Positions 15,421-25,015 are shown, numbered from the stretch's first letter. The stretch is DNA of 64,000 nucleotides from Longitalea arenae (GCF_016924755.1 NZ_JAFFJX010000009.1:1-64000), one strand, 5' to 3'. A program made the numbers and translations. The notes: generated by a model not told the origin, from the letters alone.

Positions 15421-18400
15421 ATGAAGAAGAACTTCAAAATGATCAGGCCAAGCAATGCCTTTTTATGCTGCCTGAAACTGCTCTCACTTAATCTTTTTAC
15501 CCCAATCTTCTTATTGATCTTCTCACTGTCCGCCCAGGCGCAGCAGAAGACCATATCAGGGAAGATCACTGACTCGCTGGGCAACGGCGTACCCGATGTT
15601 ACCGTTGCCGTTAAAGGAACAGCCATCAGTGTGAAAACCGATGCAGCAGGCGCTTTTAGCGTATTGGCCGCCAAAGGCGCCACGTTAAGAATATCGCATG
15701 TGAGCTATATGAGCCTGGAGCATCTGGTAACGGGCGACGCACCTGTATCCATTATCTTACAACCAACCGCTACCAGTTATGACGATGTGGTGGTGGTAGG
15801 GTATGGCACAATGCGGAAGAAAGATCTTACCGGGTCTATTGTTCAGGTACGTCCCGACAGGATCGCTAATGAAAATCCCAAAACGGTGCAGGACATCCTG
15901 CGCGGTACACCCGGTTTGCGCGTAGGTTTTGACGCTTCTGCCAAGGGCGGCGGAAATATGGAGATCCGTGGCCGCCGTTCTGTTTACAACGAAGGCGGGC
16001 ACAACAATCCCTTGATCGTATTGGACGGGATGCTTTTTTATGGCGAACTGTCAGAGATCAATCCGGATGATATCGAACAGATCGACGTGCTGAAGGATGC
16101 TTCGGCTGCGGCTGTGTATGGATCAAAAGCTGCTAGCGGCGTGATCCTTATTGCCACCAAAAAAGGCAAACAGGGCAAACCTGTTATTACGGCAACGATG
16201 AATGTGGGTGCTACCGAAGTAAGTAAATACCGGGAAAGGTTCAGCCCCGAAGCGTATTTGCAGCACCGGCAGGACTGGTTTACAAAAAATACATACGGTG
16301 TTAATCCGCAAACCGGAAATTATGAAGCCTATCAGACAGGCACATTTGCCAATACGCCCGGTTATTTTATGCGCCCCGATCAGCTGCCGGAGCATATTTC
16401 TTTGGATGCATGGCGCGCTTATACCACGAATAATGCAAACGAATCCGATGAAAGCATTTGGGCCAAACGATTGGGTTTTACCGGTAATGCATTGCAAAAT
16501 TTTCTGGATGGAAGAACCGTCGACTGGGCCGATCACACCTTCAGGACCGGTATCAATTCCGATTTTAATGTTAGTGTAAGCGGGGCAGGTGATAAGGTCA
16601 ACTATTATTTCTCCATGGGCTATTTGAAGAATGAGGGTGCAGTAAAAAGCGATAACTACCGCGCCATACGCTCTAATTTAAAAATGGATGCAAAGGTCAC
16701 CAAATGGTTTGAACTGGGCGCCAACATAAATTTTCAGGACCGCTCCGACGGCAACCTTGATCTGGATATGGACCAGACATTGCGGAATAGTCCCTATGCA
16801 GATCATGATGATGCTGCTGGTAATCCTGTACAGTTCCCGCTGAGCTCTGAATACAGCCAGCGCGGTTACAATTACGATTTTCAGAAGAAATACCTCCAGC
16901 TCGAGAAAGGATTTACTGTATTAAATACCATTTTAAACGCCAAAGTAAAACTGCCTTTCAATATTACCTATTCCTTCAATATTTCGCCCCGCTACCAGTT
17001 CTTCCACGACCGGTATTTTATGTCGGCAGAACTGCCCGGTTCCGATCCTAAAACCCGGGGTGTTAACCGCGAGCAGGAGAAACGATTCGACTGGTCGCTG
17101 AATAATACCATTACCTGGGATCAGCGCTTCCATAAAGATCATCACGTAGTGCTTACCCTTGTGCAGGAAGCAGAGGACCGCAGATCATGGACCGATCGCA
17201 TCGAAGCCCGCAATATTTTGCCTTCCGATGCTTTAGGGCTGCATAATACCAAGAACGGCAGTAAAGAGAACAGCACCTATTCAAGCAGCGATGCCCACCA
17301 ATCGGCAGACGCCCTGCTGGCGCGCCTGTTCTATTCTTACGACAACCGGTATATGATCACCACTTCCATCCGCAGGGATGGTTACTCAGCTTTTGGTACA
17401 TCCAATCCCTACGCGACTTTTCCCTCGCTGGCATTGGCCTGGACCTTCACCAATGAAAAGTTCTTCCCATGGACCGATATCATGAGCACCGGTAAACTGC
17501 GGGTTTCCTATGGTAAAAACGGGAACCGCTCGCTCAGGGATCCCTATGTGGGGCTTTCAAATCTATCAGAAGGGGCCGGCAGAATGCAGGGCTATTTGAA
17601 CGCGGCCGGTCAGTTGCAGTTATTCCGGTATTTATATGCCGACCGTTTAGCCAATCCCAACCTGCAATGGGAAAAAACCACTTCCTATAATTTTGGACTT
17701 GATTTTGGTTTTCTCAACGATCGTATATCGGGCTCAATTGAATATTACACGATGCAGACCCACGATATGATCATGGAGCAGCGTTTGCCCAGTTTTACCG
17801 GATTTGCAACCATTACCACCAACCTGGGGCAGGTAGATAATAAAGGGATTGAACTCACCTTAAATACAGTCAATATCCGCAAGGCGAACTTTCAATGGAA
17901 TACCACATTCGGGTTGTCTTACAATAAGAACACGATAACACATCTTTACTACGAACGCGAAGATATTGTGGATCCCAACGGAAATATAATCGGTTCAAAG
18001 GAAAGGGACGATATCTCCAATAACTGGTTTATCGGAAAACCCATCGGCGCTATCTGGAATTACCGCGTCACCGGCATCTGGCAGGCGCACGAGGTGCAGG
18101 AAGCGAAACTGTATGGCCAGGTGCCCGGCGATCCGAAAGTAGCGAACAACTACACCGCCGATGATGTGAAAAATGCCAATGGTACTGTTACACCTGTCTA
18201 CAACGACAAAGACAAAGAATTTTTAGGGCAAACCCTGGCCCCCTGGCATTGGTCGATGCGCAACGAGTTTGTATTATGGAAAGACCTGAATGTGTCATTC
18301 AACATTTACTCGTACATGGGGCATAAAAGTCTGACTGACGAATATTTAAACAACGATGATCTGGGCGGGCGCATGGCTTACGCTTTACAGAATGTTCCTG

Positions 18401-18705
18401 CAAAAGAATACTGGACGCCCGATAATCCAACCAATAAATACGGACGTATTGAAGCCAAAGGGCCAACCGGCGCCGGTGGCGCAGAAAAGTTATACGACCG
18501 TTCTTTTATCCGCTTCGACAACTTTTCAGTAGGGTATACCCTGCCCAGGCAATGGACCTCGAAGCTGACATTGAACCGCGTGAAAGTGTATGGCACCGTG
18601 CGTAATATTTCTGTATGGAATAACAGAGACTGGAAATACGGTGATCCCGAAACGGGCAGCTGGGCATCGCGGGTATATAACCTGGGACTGAATTTAATTT
18701 TCTAA
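15421..18705 (+). CDS. susC: SusC/RagA-type TonB-dependent outer-membrane transporter
   Basis: 1094 residues from ATG 15421 (MKKNFKMIRP), giving a plausible long signal peptide that ends near SAQAQ. A carboxypeptidase-like beta-sandwich (ISGKITDSLGNGVPDVTVAV) comes first, then the hallmark DDVVVVGYGTMRKKDLTGSI. The plug domain follows (IRGRRSVYNEGGHNNPLIVL, DVLKDASAAAVYGSKAASGV), then a long 22-strand barrel ending in Phe. It imports oligosaccharides into the periplasm with TonB energy and the SusD partner, whose gene begins 18 bases later. The glycan is unknown; the neighbouring GH43 enzymes suggest arabinose- or xylose-rich plant polysaccharide. Confidence 0.96.
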   Translation: MKKNFKMIRPSNAFLCCLKLLSLNLFTPIFLLIFSLSAQAQQKTISGKITDSLGNGVPDVTVAVKGTAISVKTDAAGAFSVLAAKGATLRISHVSYMSLEHLVTGDAPVSIILQPTATSYDDVVVVGYGTMRKKDLTGSIVQVRPDRIANENPKTVQDILRGTPGLRVGFDASAKGGGNMEIRGRRSVYNEGGHNNPLIVLDGMLFYGELSEINPDDIEQIDVLKDASAAAVYGSKAASGVILIATKKGKQGKPVITATMNVGATEVSKYRERFSPEAYLQHRQDWFTKNTYGVNPQTGNYEAYQTGTFANTPGYFMRPDQLPEHISLDAWRAYTTNNANESDESIWAKRLGFTGNALQNFLDGRTVDWADHTFRTGINSDFNVSVSGAGDKVNYYFSMGYLKNEGAVKSDNYRAIRSNLKMDAKVTKWFELGANINFQDRSDGNLDLDMDQTLRNSPYADHDDAAGNPVQFPLSSEYSQRGYNYDFQKKYLQLEKGFTVLNTILNAKVKLPFNITYSFNISPRYQFFHDRYFMSAELPGSDPKTRGVNREQEKRFDWSLNNTITWDQRFHKDHHVVLTLVQEAEDRRSWTDRIEARNILPSDALGLHNTKNGSKENSTYSSSDAHQSADALLARLFYSYDNRYMITTSIRRDGYSAFGTSNPYATFPSLALAWTFTNEKFFPWTDIMSTGKLRVSYGKNGNRSLRDPYVGLSNLSEGAGRMQGYLNAAGQLQLFRYLYADRLANPNLQWEKTTSYNFGLDFGFLNDRISGSIEYYTMQTHDMIMEQRLPSFTGFATITTNLGQVDNKGIELTLNTVNIRKANFQWNTTFGLSYNKNTITHLYYEREDIVDPNGNIIGSKERDDISNNWFIGKPIGAIWNYRVTGIWQAHEVQEAKLYGQVPGDPKVANNYTADDVKNANGTVTPVYNDKDKEFLGQTLAPWHWSMRNEFVLWKDLNVSFNIYSYMGHKSLTDEYLNNDDLGGRMAYALQNVPAKEYWTPDNPTNKYGRIEAKGPTGAGGAEKLYDRSFIRFDNFSVGYTLPRQWTSKLTLNRVKVYGTVRNISVWNNRDWKYGDPETGSWASRVYNLGLNLIF

Positions 18706-18723
18706 TCTATCAGCGAGAAACAT

Positions 18724-20733
18724 ATGCAACAGAGAAATAAAAGAGTACATCATCTATTTAAATGCTTCACTTTGTTTATTGGAGCTTCGATTGCATTAAA
18801 CAGCTGCTCCAAAAGTTTTCTGAAACCAGATCCGCTCTCCTTTTATGAGCCTACCACTACCTTCAGCACCGAAGCAGGGCTGATGTCGACCCTGGCTATC
18901 TGCGACCGTCATTTGAAGGCCTACTGGGCTACCGATCATAACGAAATGCTTACCCTTGGAACCGAATACATTTTTTCGGAACTGATGGTTGCCAGTGCTA
19001 CCGATAAACGTACCATGCTTTGCGATATAGCCAATATGCTTACACCTACCAGCGAAACCAGTTATCAGAATATTGAAAGAACGAACAGCATCTGGTATTT
19101 GTGGGAGGAAACCTATAAGGCGATCATGTATGCCAACACCATTATACAATTCGTTGATGGCGTGCAAAACCTGAATGAAGCCACTAAGAATATGTATAAA
19201 GGCAGGGCCTATTTTCATCGCGCCTTTCGTTATATGGCCCTGATTTTCGAATTTGGCGATGTTCCGCTGGTAACCAGGATGCTGGAAGTGCCCAAACAGA
19301 ACTACCGCAGTACCAAACGCGATGCGATCCTGCAAATGCTCACCCGGGATATGGAGCTCGCAGTGCAATGGGTACCCGATCAAAAAGATCTGAGCCTTAC
19401 GGGCATGGTAAACAAGGGCGCCTGCCGCATGTTGCTTGCCAAATGTTACCTGGCAATCGGCGAGTATGCGAAAGCCAAGGAGCAAACGGATATCCTCATC
19501 AATCAGTCAGGTTACTCGCTTATGCAGAACAGTTTCGGAACATTCAACGATGGTGGCGAACCGCAAACCTGGCCAATTACGCGTAATGTGATCTGGGACC
19601 TGCACCGTCCGGAGAATAAACTCATTGCCGCCAACCGCGAGGTTATTATGGGTATGCCAAACAGAGGCGCCAATACCGAGTCCTTTATTCAAATGCTTAC
19701 CATGCGCATTTTGTATCCTTTTGTTTTCGACAACAGGATCCAGACAAAAGATGGTAAACAGGCTTTGCTGAATATAAGACGCGATAATGCAAACTATAAC
19801 CCGAAGTATGACTATATGCGGGCATTCGGCCGTGGTATTGCTACCTTCAGGCCTACTCATTTTTCCACGCATTCGCTGTGGGCGGTCAATGGCGTTATGG
19901 ATGCGGGCGATCTGCGTCACAGTTCGCAAACAGGTAACTGGATCCGCATGGAAGACTATAGGGTCAATAACAAGGCTTCTTCTGAATTTGGCAACCCGCT
20001 CACATTATACAATACGAACGGGGCGTTATTATGCAGTGATACCATTCGCCGCTGGTTCGATGTGCCGCATTATAAATTCTTTTTGGATGATCCGGTAAAT
20101 GAAGCCAATATCACAGGGTCTGATGGCCTGCGGGGCGCTACCAATGGAGGCATTGCAGATTGGTATCTCTACCGTTTGGCAGAAGCCTACCTGCTGCGGG
20201 CCGAAGCCAAGTATTATCTGAACCCGGCAGATGGGTCGATTAAAGACGACCTGAACGCCGTAAGGCAAAGAGCCAGATGCAGTCAGCTCTACCAGGGCGC
20301 TGTTACCATCGGTGACATCATGAATGAACGCGCGCGGGAGCTTTATTGGGAAGAATGGCGTAATGTAGAATTGAAGCGCGTATCGCTTTGCCTTGCCCGT
20401 AGCGGCAGGCCCGATGAATGGGGAAATACCTATACCCTGGAAAATTTCGACAAACAAAGCGGCACCGGCCCTGCAGGGGGAAGCTATTGGTATCAGCGCA
20501 TAGTGCATTATAGCCTGTATAATAAAGGGCCGATCCAGATCAATGCTACCGGTAACAGTAACCCTAACTATACGATGGATAAAAAGAATATGTACTGGCC
20601 GATCCCTTATGCCGCCATTACCGCCAATAATAAAGGACAGCTAAGCCAGAATTTTGGCTATGATGGCTATGATCCCAATACCCCTAAATGGGACAATTGG
20701 GAAGATGCCGTTGCTGATGAAAATACAAATTAA
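18724..20733 (+). CDS. susD: SusD/RagB-type glycan-binding lipoprotein
   Basis: 669 residues with a lipoprotein signal (lipobox ALNSC, Cys28). The N-terminal SusD-like helical region has the usual LWEETYKAIMYANTIIQFVD and MYKGRAYFHRAFRYMALIFE. The C-terminal RagB/SusD region includes WYLYRLAEAYLLRAEAKYYL and DIMNERARELYWEEWRNVEL. It forms the lid on the SusC barrel at the cell surface. At 669 residues it is longer than the common 500-600, within the range of larger SusD proteins. The expected third surface glycan-binding (SusE/F-type) gene is absent; a terminator follows. Confidence 0.95.
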   Translation: MQQRNKRVHHLFKCFTLFIGASIALNSCSKSFLKPDPLSFYEPTTTFSTEAGLMSTLAICDRHLKAYWATDHNEMLTLGTEYIFSELMVASATDKRTMLCDIANMLTPTSETSYQNIERTNSIWYLWEETYKAIMYANTIIQFVDGVQNLNEATKNMYKGRAYFHRAFRYMALIFEFGDVPLVTRMLEVPKQNYRSTKRDAILQMLTRDMELAVQWVPDQKDLSLTGMVNKGACRMLLAKCYLAIGEYAKAKEQTDILINQSGYSLMQNSFGTFNDGGEPQTWPITRNVIWDLHRPENKLIAANREVIMGMPNRGANTESFIQMLTMRILYPFVFDNRIQTKDGKQALLNIRRDNANYNPKYDYMRAFGRGIATFRPTHFSTHSLWAVNGVMDAGDLRHSSQTGNWIRMEDYRVNNKASSEFGNPLTLYNTNGALLCSDTIRRWFDVPHYKFFLDDPVNEANITGSDGLRGATNGGIADWYLYRLAEAYLLRAEAKYYLNPADGSIKDDLNAVRQRARCSQLYQGAVTIGDIMNERARELYWEEWRNVELKRVSLCLARSGRPDEWGNTYTLENFDKQSGTGPAGGSYWYQRIVHYSLYNKGPIQINATGNSNPNYTMDKKNMYWPIPYAAITANNKGQLSQNFGYDGYDPNTPKWDNWEDAVADENTN

Positions 20734-20754
20734 GCGAACTCCGGGTACACGAAA

Positions 20755-20787
20755 GATAGCAGGATTTCCGGAGGCGATCCTGTTATC
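20755..20787 (+). repeat. imperfect hairpin behind susD
   Basis: GATAGCAGGAT and ATCCTGTTATC pair over 11 positions with one G-T, around an 11-base loop, starting 22 bases past the susD stop. It has no T-run of its own and precedes the terminator at 20800. Confidence 0.5.
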
Positions 20788-20799
20788 TTGACGAAACGA

Positions 20800-20836
20800 A
20801 CAAAGCCTTTGGCTCATGCCAGGGGCTTTGTTGTTT
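20800..20836. terminator. bidirectional terminator-like hairpin between convergent susD and PEBP genes
   Basis: ACAAAGCC and GGCTTTGT are perfect 8-bp arms around a 16-base loop that itself contains GGC/GCC. TTGTTT follows on the plus strand, with an A/C-rich flank on the other side. It sits between convergent genes and should serve both. Confidence 0.6.
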
Positions 20837-20892
20837 ACTATGATCTTATTTAAGAAACCAGCTGTTAGCGAAAGTGGTCATCGAATATAGTT

Positions 20893-21357
20893 CTACAGCC
20901 TTGACTGCCGTTTATAGGTACCCATAATGGTGCCCTGGGCAATGATATGCGCTTCCATGGCCTGTTGCAAAGCTTCCTTGGGCGCACCGGGCGTGAGATC
21001 GAGATGGTTGTCGAGGGCATATACATGAAAAAAGTAACGATGTGTGCCGGTTGGCGGACAAGGCGGGTGATAACCGGTTTTGCCGGCTGAGTTGTCGCCG
21101 GAAATACCCGGGTTGGAATTTTCATGAATGGCAGTTACCGGAGGTATATTCCATACAACCCAGTGATCGTAGATACCATTGGGTGCATCGGGATCTTCAA
21201 CAATGATGGCAAGCGTTTGCGTGCCCTCCGGAATATTGTGGATCTCCAATGGTGGATTGATCCCCTCGCCGTTGCAGGTATATTTGGCCGGAATATCACC
21301 CTCGTCCCCAAATACCGGGCTCGAAATGTCAAGCTGCGCAATTGCCGTTGTTTTCAT
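20893..21357 (-). CDS. YbhB/YbcL-type PEBP protein
   Basis: 154 residues of the phosphatidylethanolamine-binding-protein fold used by bacterial YbhB/YbcL (Raf-kinase-inhibitor-like) proteins. Landmarks are IPAKYTCNGEGINPPLEI, the anion-pocket strands LAIIVEDPDAPNG and DHWVVWNIPP, and PPTGTHRYFFHVYALD near the end. No signal peptide, so probably cytosolic. The biochemical role of bacterial PEBPs is poorly known and nothing in the neighbourhood helps. It converges on susD and is not part of that locus. Confidence 0.9.
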   Translation of the reverse strand: MKTTAIAQLDISSPVFGDEGDIPAKYTCNGEGINPPLEIHNIPEGTQTLAIIVEDPDAPNGIYDHWVVWNIPPVTAIHENSNPGISGDNSAGKTGYHPPCPPTGTHRYFFHVYALDNHLDLTPGAPKEALQQAMEAHIIAQGTIMGTYKRQSRL

Positions 21358-21558
21358 GATCTATATATTTAATACGCTTACAGGTCCTCAATTCGCCTGC
21401 CATCGAAACTTTGTAAGGGATGGCTCATTTAGTCAGTTTCGTTCCACACTTCTATGGCAAAATATCATCAATTGCCTGGCCGTGCAGCATGCAAAAGGCT
21501 CCATCCGGTTGAACCAGGCGGAGCCTCTGTTGCAGATCAGTGTCGTTATAACGACTGT

Positions 21559-22182
21559 TTATTCTTCAAAAGTCACTTTGCCTGTTTCCACATCATACAT
21601 AGCACCAACGATCTTTATCTTGCCTTCTTTTTCCAGTTCAGCCACTACGGCGCTTTCTTTTCTGATCCTTTCTATGGTGAGTTTTACGTTCAACGTGGTT
21701 ACATTTTTCACAAATGCCGGATTGGAGCCTGACCGGTTTTCCTTGGTGGTGGTTTCCTGGTCAATAGCGGGTTGAATTTTACTTAACAAGGTCGTGAGGT
21801 TACCCAGTTCAACATGGTTGCAGGCTCCCACGATGGCGCCGCATTTGGTATGGCCAAGCACTACGATGATCTTGGTGCCCGCCAGCTTGGTAGCGAATTC
21901 CATACTACCCAGTATATCTTCATTTAATATGTTGCCTGCAACACGGATGCTGAAAATATCACCCAGGCCCTGGTCGAAAATAAGCTCGGCCGAAGTGCGG
22001 CTATCGATACAGCTTAAAATCGTAGCAAAAGGAAATTGGCCGGCAGAGGTTTCGTTTACCTGCTGCAACAGATTCCTGTTCGCTTTTAAATTATGAATAA
22101 ATCTTTCATTGCCCTCCTTTAATATGGTCAAAGCTTTTTCGGGTGTTAAACTCATTTGAGTTTCTTTGGTTTGTGTTCGCAT
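21559..22182 (-). CDS. beta-class carbonic anhydrase
   Basis: 207 residues. Zinc ligands and the dyad are all present: Cys58, Asp60 and Arg62 in SCIDSR, His111 and Cys114 in LGHTKCGAI. The QGLGDIFSIRVAGN motif is typical. It interconverts CO2 and bicarbonate in the cytosol. The start MRTQTKETQMSLTPEKAL is preferred because similar Bacteroidota enzymes, as I recall them, carry a TKETQ leader; the internal Met10 is the alternative. It is divergent from the TetR gene at 22347 with a palindrome between them, so TetR control is likely. Confidence 0.93.
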   Translation of the reverse strand: MRTQTKETQMSLTPEKALTILKEGNERFIHNLKANRNLLQQVNETSAGQFPFATILSCIDSRTSAELIFDQGLGDIFSIRVAGNILNEDILGSMEFATKLAGTKIIVVLGHTKCGAIVGACNHVELGNLTTLLSKIQPAIDQETTTKENRSGSNPAFVKNVTTLNVKLTIERIRKESAVVAELEKEGKIKIVGAMYDVETGKVTFEE

Positions 22183-22269
22183 GCTTCTTTAGGTTTTTAA
22201 ATAACAAATGGGAGTTGTCGGTTTCCGTTTGGTCGTTTCAGGGCGCAAAATATAATTACTTTACCGAAT

Positions 22270-22284
22270 AATAGTAATACTATT
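22270..22284. promoter_or_regulatory. candidate TetR operator
   Basis: AATAGTAATACTATT is a perfect palindrome (7-bp arms, one central base) in the 164-base gap between the divergent carbonic anhydrase and TetR genes. This is the usual place and shape for an autoregulatory TetR site. Confidence 0.5.
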
Positions 22285-22346
22285 GTTAAATATAGGAACA
22301 ATTTTAGCAGTTGAAATAATAAATATCTTTACTCAAATTTTAATGA

Positions 22347-23018
22347 ATGGACTTCCTGGTAAATTTTAAGGTGAACGGGAAAATCTATTTGAAAGACCCG
22401 GAAAGCAGTTCGATTGGCAAAGAGATCGTAAAAAAGTCTATAGACCTCATCTATAAACTAGGATTTGAGCAGTTTACCATCAAGAAGCTGGCGACAGAAA
22501 TAAATACTACGGAAGCCACCATTTACCGGTATTTTGAAAGCAAACACCGCATCCTGTTATATATCCTTAACTGGTACTGGAGTTATATGGAATTCCTGTT
22601 GGTATTCAAGCTGCAAAACGTAAAACAGCCCAGGGAAAAATTAAAGATCATTGTTGAATTACTTACCAATGAGTTGCCGGCCAGTTCAGGCCTCTATGAT
22701 TATGATAAGCGGTCTTTGAACCAGGTGGTGATCACCGAGAGCAGTAAGGTGTACCTGATCAAGGAAGTGGCGGAGATCAACAAAGACGAAGTGTTTAAAC
22801 CGTACAAGGACCTATGCGCCAAGATCTCAGACGTTATTAAAGAATACAATCCCCAATACAAATATCCCAAATCCTTAAGCACTACGCTGATCGAAGCATC
22901 GCATCAGCAGCAGTTCTTCAGCATTAATTTGCCGCGCTTAACAGACAATAAAAGTAAAAACAACGCTGAGTTTACCAGCCAGTTCATCCAGGATATGCTC
23001 TTCAGGGTATTGGGGTAA
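22347..23018 (+). CDS. TetR-family transcriptional regulator
   Basis: 223 residues. The helix-turn-helix occupies about 25-75, with IVKKSIDLIYKLGFEQFTIK, LATEINTTEATIYRYFESK and HRILLYIL, the standard TetR DNA-binding signature. The C-terminal ligand-binding and dimer domain is all-helical and not recognisable to a sub-family. It starts 164 bases from the divergent carbonic anhydrase. A weak -7 match (TATCTTTA) lies shortly before the ATG. The ligand is unknown; links to CO2/bicarbonate or membrane stress are guesses. Confidence 0.85.
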   Translation: MDFLVNFKVNGKIYLKDPESSSIGKEIVKKSIDLIYKLGFEQFTIKKLATEINTTEATIYRYFESKHRILLYILNWYWSYMEFLLVFKLQNVKQPREKLKIIVELLTNELPASSGLYDYDKRSLNQVVITESSKVYLIKEVAEINKDEVFKPYKDLCAKISDVIKEYNPQYKYPKSLSTTLIEASHQQQFFSINLPRLTDNKSKNNAEFTSQFIQDMLFRVLG

Positions 23019-23024
23019 GCGGGT

Positions 23025-23654
23025 TCAGTCTTTTCTGTTCATCAGTTCCTGGAAGGCATTAATAAAAAGCCCTGCGTGATACCCATCCGCCAGGGCATGG
23101 TGTACATGCACACTCACCGGCATTAGCTTTTTACCGTTCTCTTCGGTCATTTTGCCGAAGCTGATCTTGGGACAGCTATCGGGGAATGTAAAGCTGCGGG
23201 CATGGGAAACCGAGGTGAAATTGATCCAGGGAAGCGCGGAGAAATGAATGACATTCTCCCCTGATACCGCCGGCACCAGGCCTTTTGACTGTTTCACTTT
23301 TTCAATAACTTCTTTTGCCCCGGCATAGAACAGCGCTTCATCTTCGTTATAATCTATATAAGAGAAACCAAAGGTACCATCCGGCCGGTTAACGGTAGGG
23401 GAGGCATTGACCTGATCGAAGAGGTACACTTTTTTATCAATGATGCGGTAGCGAAAATTCTCTATCGAATTGGCTGCTTTCAAAGCCTGGTATAAATAAT
23501 ACAGGAAGAACGACAGCCCGTGATTTTTGGCAAAGAGGTAAGCATGGCTGCAATCGATGGAAACGGTGATCCCAAAAAATGGTTCTTCAAATTGAGTGAA
23601 GAATTCATAGTGATCCTTTCTGATCCAGGTGGCTATATCAACCGGTGTTCTCAT
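23025..23654 (-). CDS. chloramphenicol-acetyltransferase-family enzyme
   Basis: 209 residues, the full size of a type A CAT subunit. The catalytic motif VHVHHALADGYHAGLF holds the active-site His, and the Asp three residues on in ADGYH supports the fold. The N-terminal DHYEFFTQFEEPFFGITV matches CAT-like proteins, as does NFRYRI. Members acetylate chloramphenicol or other acceptors as trimers. Chromosomal copies in environmental Bacteroidota often have unknown substrates, so resistance is possible, not shown. It lies two bases downstream of the HAD gene on the same strand. Confidence 0.88.
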   Translation of the reverse strand: MRTPVDIATWIRKDHYEFFTQFEEPFFGITVSIDCSHAYLFAKNHGLSFFLYYLYQALKAANSIENFRYRIIDKKVYLFDQVNASPTVNRPDGTFGFSYIDYNEDEALFYAGAKEVIEKVKQSKGLVPAVSGENVIHFSALPWINFTSVSHARSFTFPDSCPKISFGKMTEENGKKLMPVSVHVHHALADGYHAGLFINAFQELMNRKD

Positions 23655-23656
23655 AA

Positions 23657-24349
23657 TTAATCGAGGTGTTGCAGGATGTCAGCGATAGATGCTAATTCAA
23701 TAAAATTGGGATGTTCGGGTTTGGCGTCATGCTGTTCATGCAGCCAGGTTGTGGTAAAAGGTACATGACCGGCAAAAGCTTCCAGCTCCAGTACCGGCAA
23801 AACATCCGATTTAATGGAATTGCCCAGCATCAGAAAATTTTCGGGGGCGCAATTCAGGTATTTTAAGAGCCGCGCATAGTTTTCAACCTTCTTATTGCTC
23901 ATAATTTCGATATGATGAAAAAAGCCCTGTAAACCGGATTGTTTGATTTTCCGTTCCTGGTCTAACAGGTCACCTTTGGTAGCCATTACCAGGCGGTAAT
24001 TACCCTGTAATTGTTCCAGGGTTTCCGCTACGCCATGCAATAGCTCAACGGGCCGCTGCAACAATTCATGGCCCAGTTCAATTGTTTTATTGATCAGCTG
24101 CATACTGGCTTTGCCTTCCGTAACGCGGCTGGCCGTTTCTATCATGCTCAGCATAACGCCTTTTATGCCGTAACCGTAGATCGCCAGGTTTTTCATTTCC
24201 GTATGGAACAGCTCCCGGGCGGCAGCTTCGGCAGGTAAGTACGCTGACAACAGGGCGCAAAATTGCCGTTCCGCCTCCTGGAAATAAGTTTCGTTCACCC
24301 AAAGCGTATCATCTGCATCAAAAGCAATTGTTTTAATTTTGTTCCTCAT
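23657..24349 (-). CDS. HAD-superfamily hydrolase
   Basis: 230 residues. Motif I is FDADDTLW (nucleophile and acid Asp), motif II is the Thr in VMATKGD, a Lys follows in MSNKKVENY, and motif III/IV is MLGNSIKSDV with its final Asp. A helical cap is inserted after motif I. The family mostly dephosphorylates small phosphate esters; the substrate cannot be told. It is transcribed with the CAT-like gene (2-base gap) and is divergent from the Crp-family gene. Confidence 0.88.
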   Translation of the reverse strand: MRNKIKTIAFDADDTLWVNETYFQEAERQFCALLSAYLPAEAAARELFHTEMKNLAIYGYGIKGVMLSMIETASRVTEGKASMQLINKTIELGHELLQRPVELLHGVAETLEQLQGNYRLVMATKGDLLDQERKIKQSGLQGFFHHIEIMSNKKVENYARLLKYLNCAPENFLMLGNSIKSDVLPVLELEAFAGHVPFTTTWLHEQHDAKPEHPNFIELASIADILQHLD

Positions 24350-24370
24350 GGTTACACAGGGAGTTTTTGT

Positions 24371-24426
24371 AATTTTCAGGTTGTAAAATTCAGTCGTTTA
24401 AACCTTTGTAAAAAGGACATTTGTCC
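24371..24426. promoter_or_regulatory. two palindromes between divergent HAD and Crp-family genes
   Basis: AATTTT-N8-AAAATT (24371-24390) and GGACATTTGTCC (24415-24426, 5-bp arms) lie in the 87-base gap. The second ends 10 bases before the regulator's ATG and would overlap its translation start region. Either could be an autoregulatory operator; this is speculative. Confidence 0.3.
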
Positions 24427-24436
24427 CGCCACCCGT

Positions 24437-25015
24437 ATGCTGCGCACCAATCATGCTTTTTTACATTATATAGAACAGTTGTATCATTCGCAGCAGCGTA
24501 AGGAGGAGATCCTTATCAGGGAGTTTGCTAAAGGGCAGTTATTATTGCAGCAAGGTGGAACAGCGCCCAAAGTGTATTTAATAAAAGAAGGGATCACCAA
24601 ATGTTTTTTCAACGAAGCGAATGATAAAGGGTTTATCGTGGAGTTCCTGGGTAAAGGCGAGATCCTGGGTGAGATCGAGGTCATTAAAAGTATTCCCTGT
24701 TTATGCAATATAGAAGCGTTGACCACCGTGCAGGTTTATGCCATTGCCATTCCCTTTTTCAAATCGCTGCTCGAAAAAGAAGTTTCGTTCAATAAATTAT
24801 TACTGGAAACTTTTGCAGAGCGGATCGTAAACACTTCCAGCCGGGCTTCCTTCCAGTTATTGAATACGGTAGAACATACTTTGGAAAAATTGTTAGAACT
24901 GCAAAAAGCCCAGGGCCTGCAGATTTCCAAAGAAGATATGGCCGCTTATTTGGGCATCACCATCAGAAGTTTAAACCGCGCATTGAAAAAGTTAAAAGTC
25001 GGAAAAGAAGATTGA
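24437..25015 (+). CDS. Crp/Fnr-family transcriptional regulator
   Basis: 192 residues from ATG 24437 (MLRTNHAFLHYI); an upstream in-frame ATG would overlap the divergent HAD gene. The cyclic-nucleotide-binding beta-barrel occupies about 25-120 (REFAKGQLLLQQGGTAPKVY, FLGKGEILGEI). A long dimer helix follows, then a C-terminal HTH (ISKEDMAAYLGITIRSLNRA). The phosphate-binding cassette lacks the exact cAMP-type RxS pattern and there are no Fnr-like cysteines, so the effector is unknown. A near-perfect palindrome follows at 25048, ahead of the GH3 gene. Confidence 0.88.
   Translation: MLRTNHAFLHYIEQLYHSQQRKEEILIREFAKGQLLLQQGGTAPKVYLIKEGITKCFFNEANDKGFIVEFLGKGEILGEIEVIKSIPCLCNIEALTTVQVYAIAIPFFKSLLEKEVSFNKLLLETFAERIVNTSSRASFQLLNTVEHTLEKLLELQKAQGLQISKEDMAAYLGITIRSLNRALKKLKVGKED

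Noticed and set aside
18796-19485. 229-residue open frame antisense to susD
   Set aside because: Shadow of a well-supported SusD gene; composition reflects the opposite strand.
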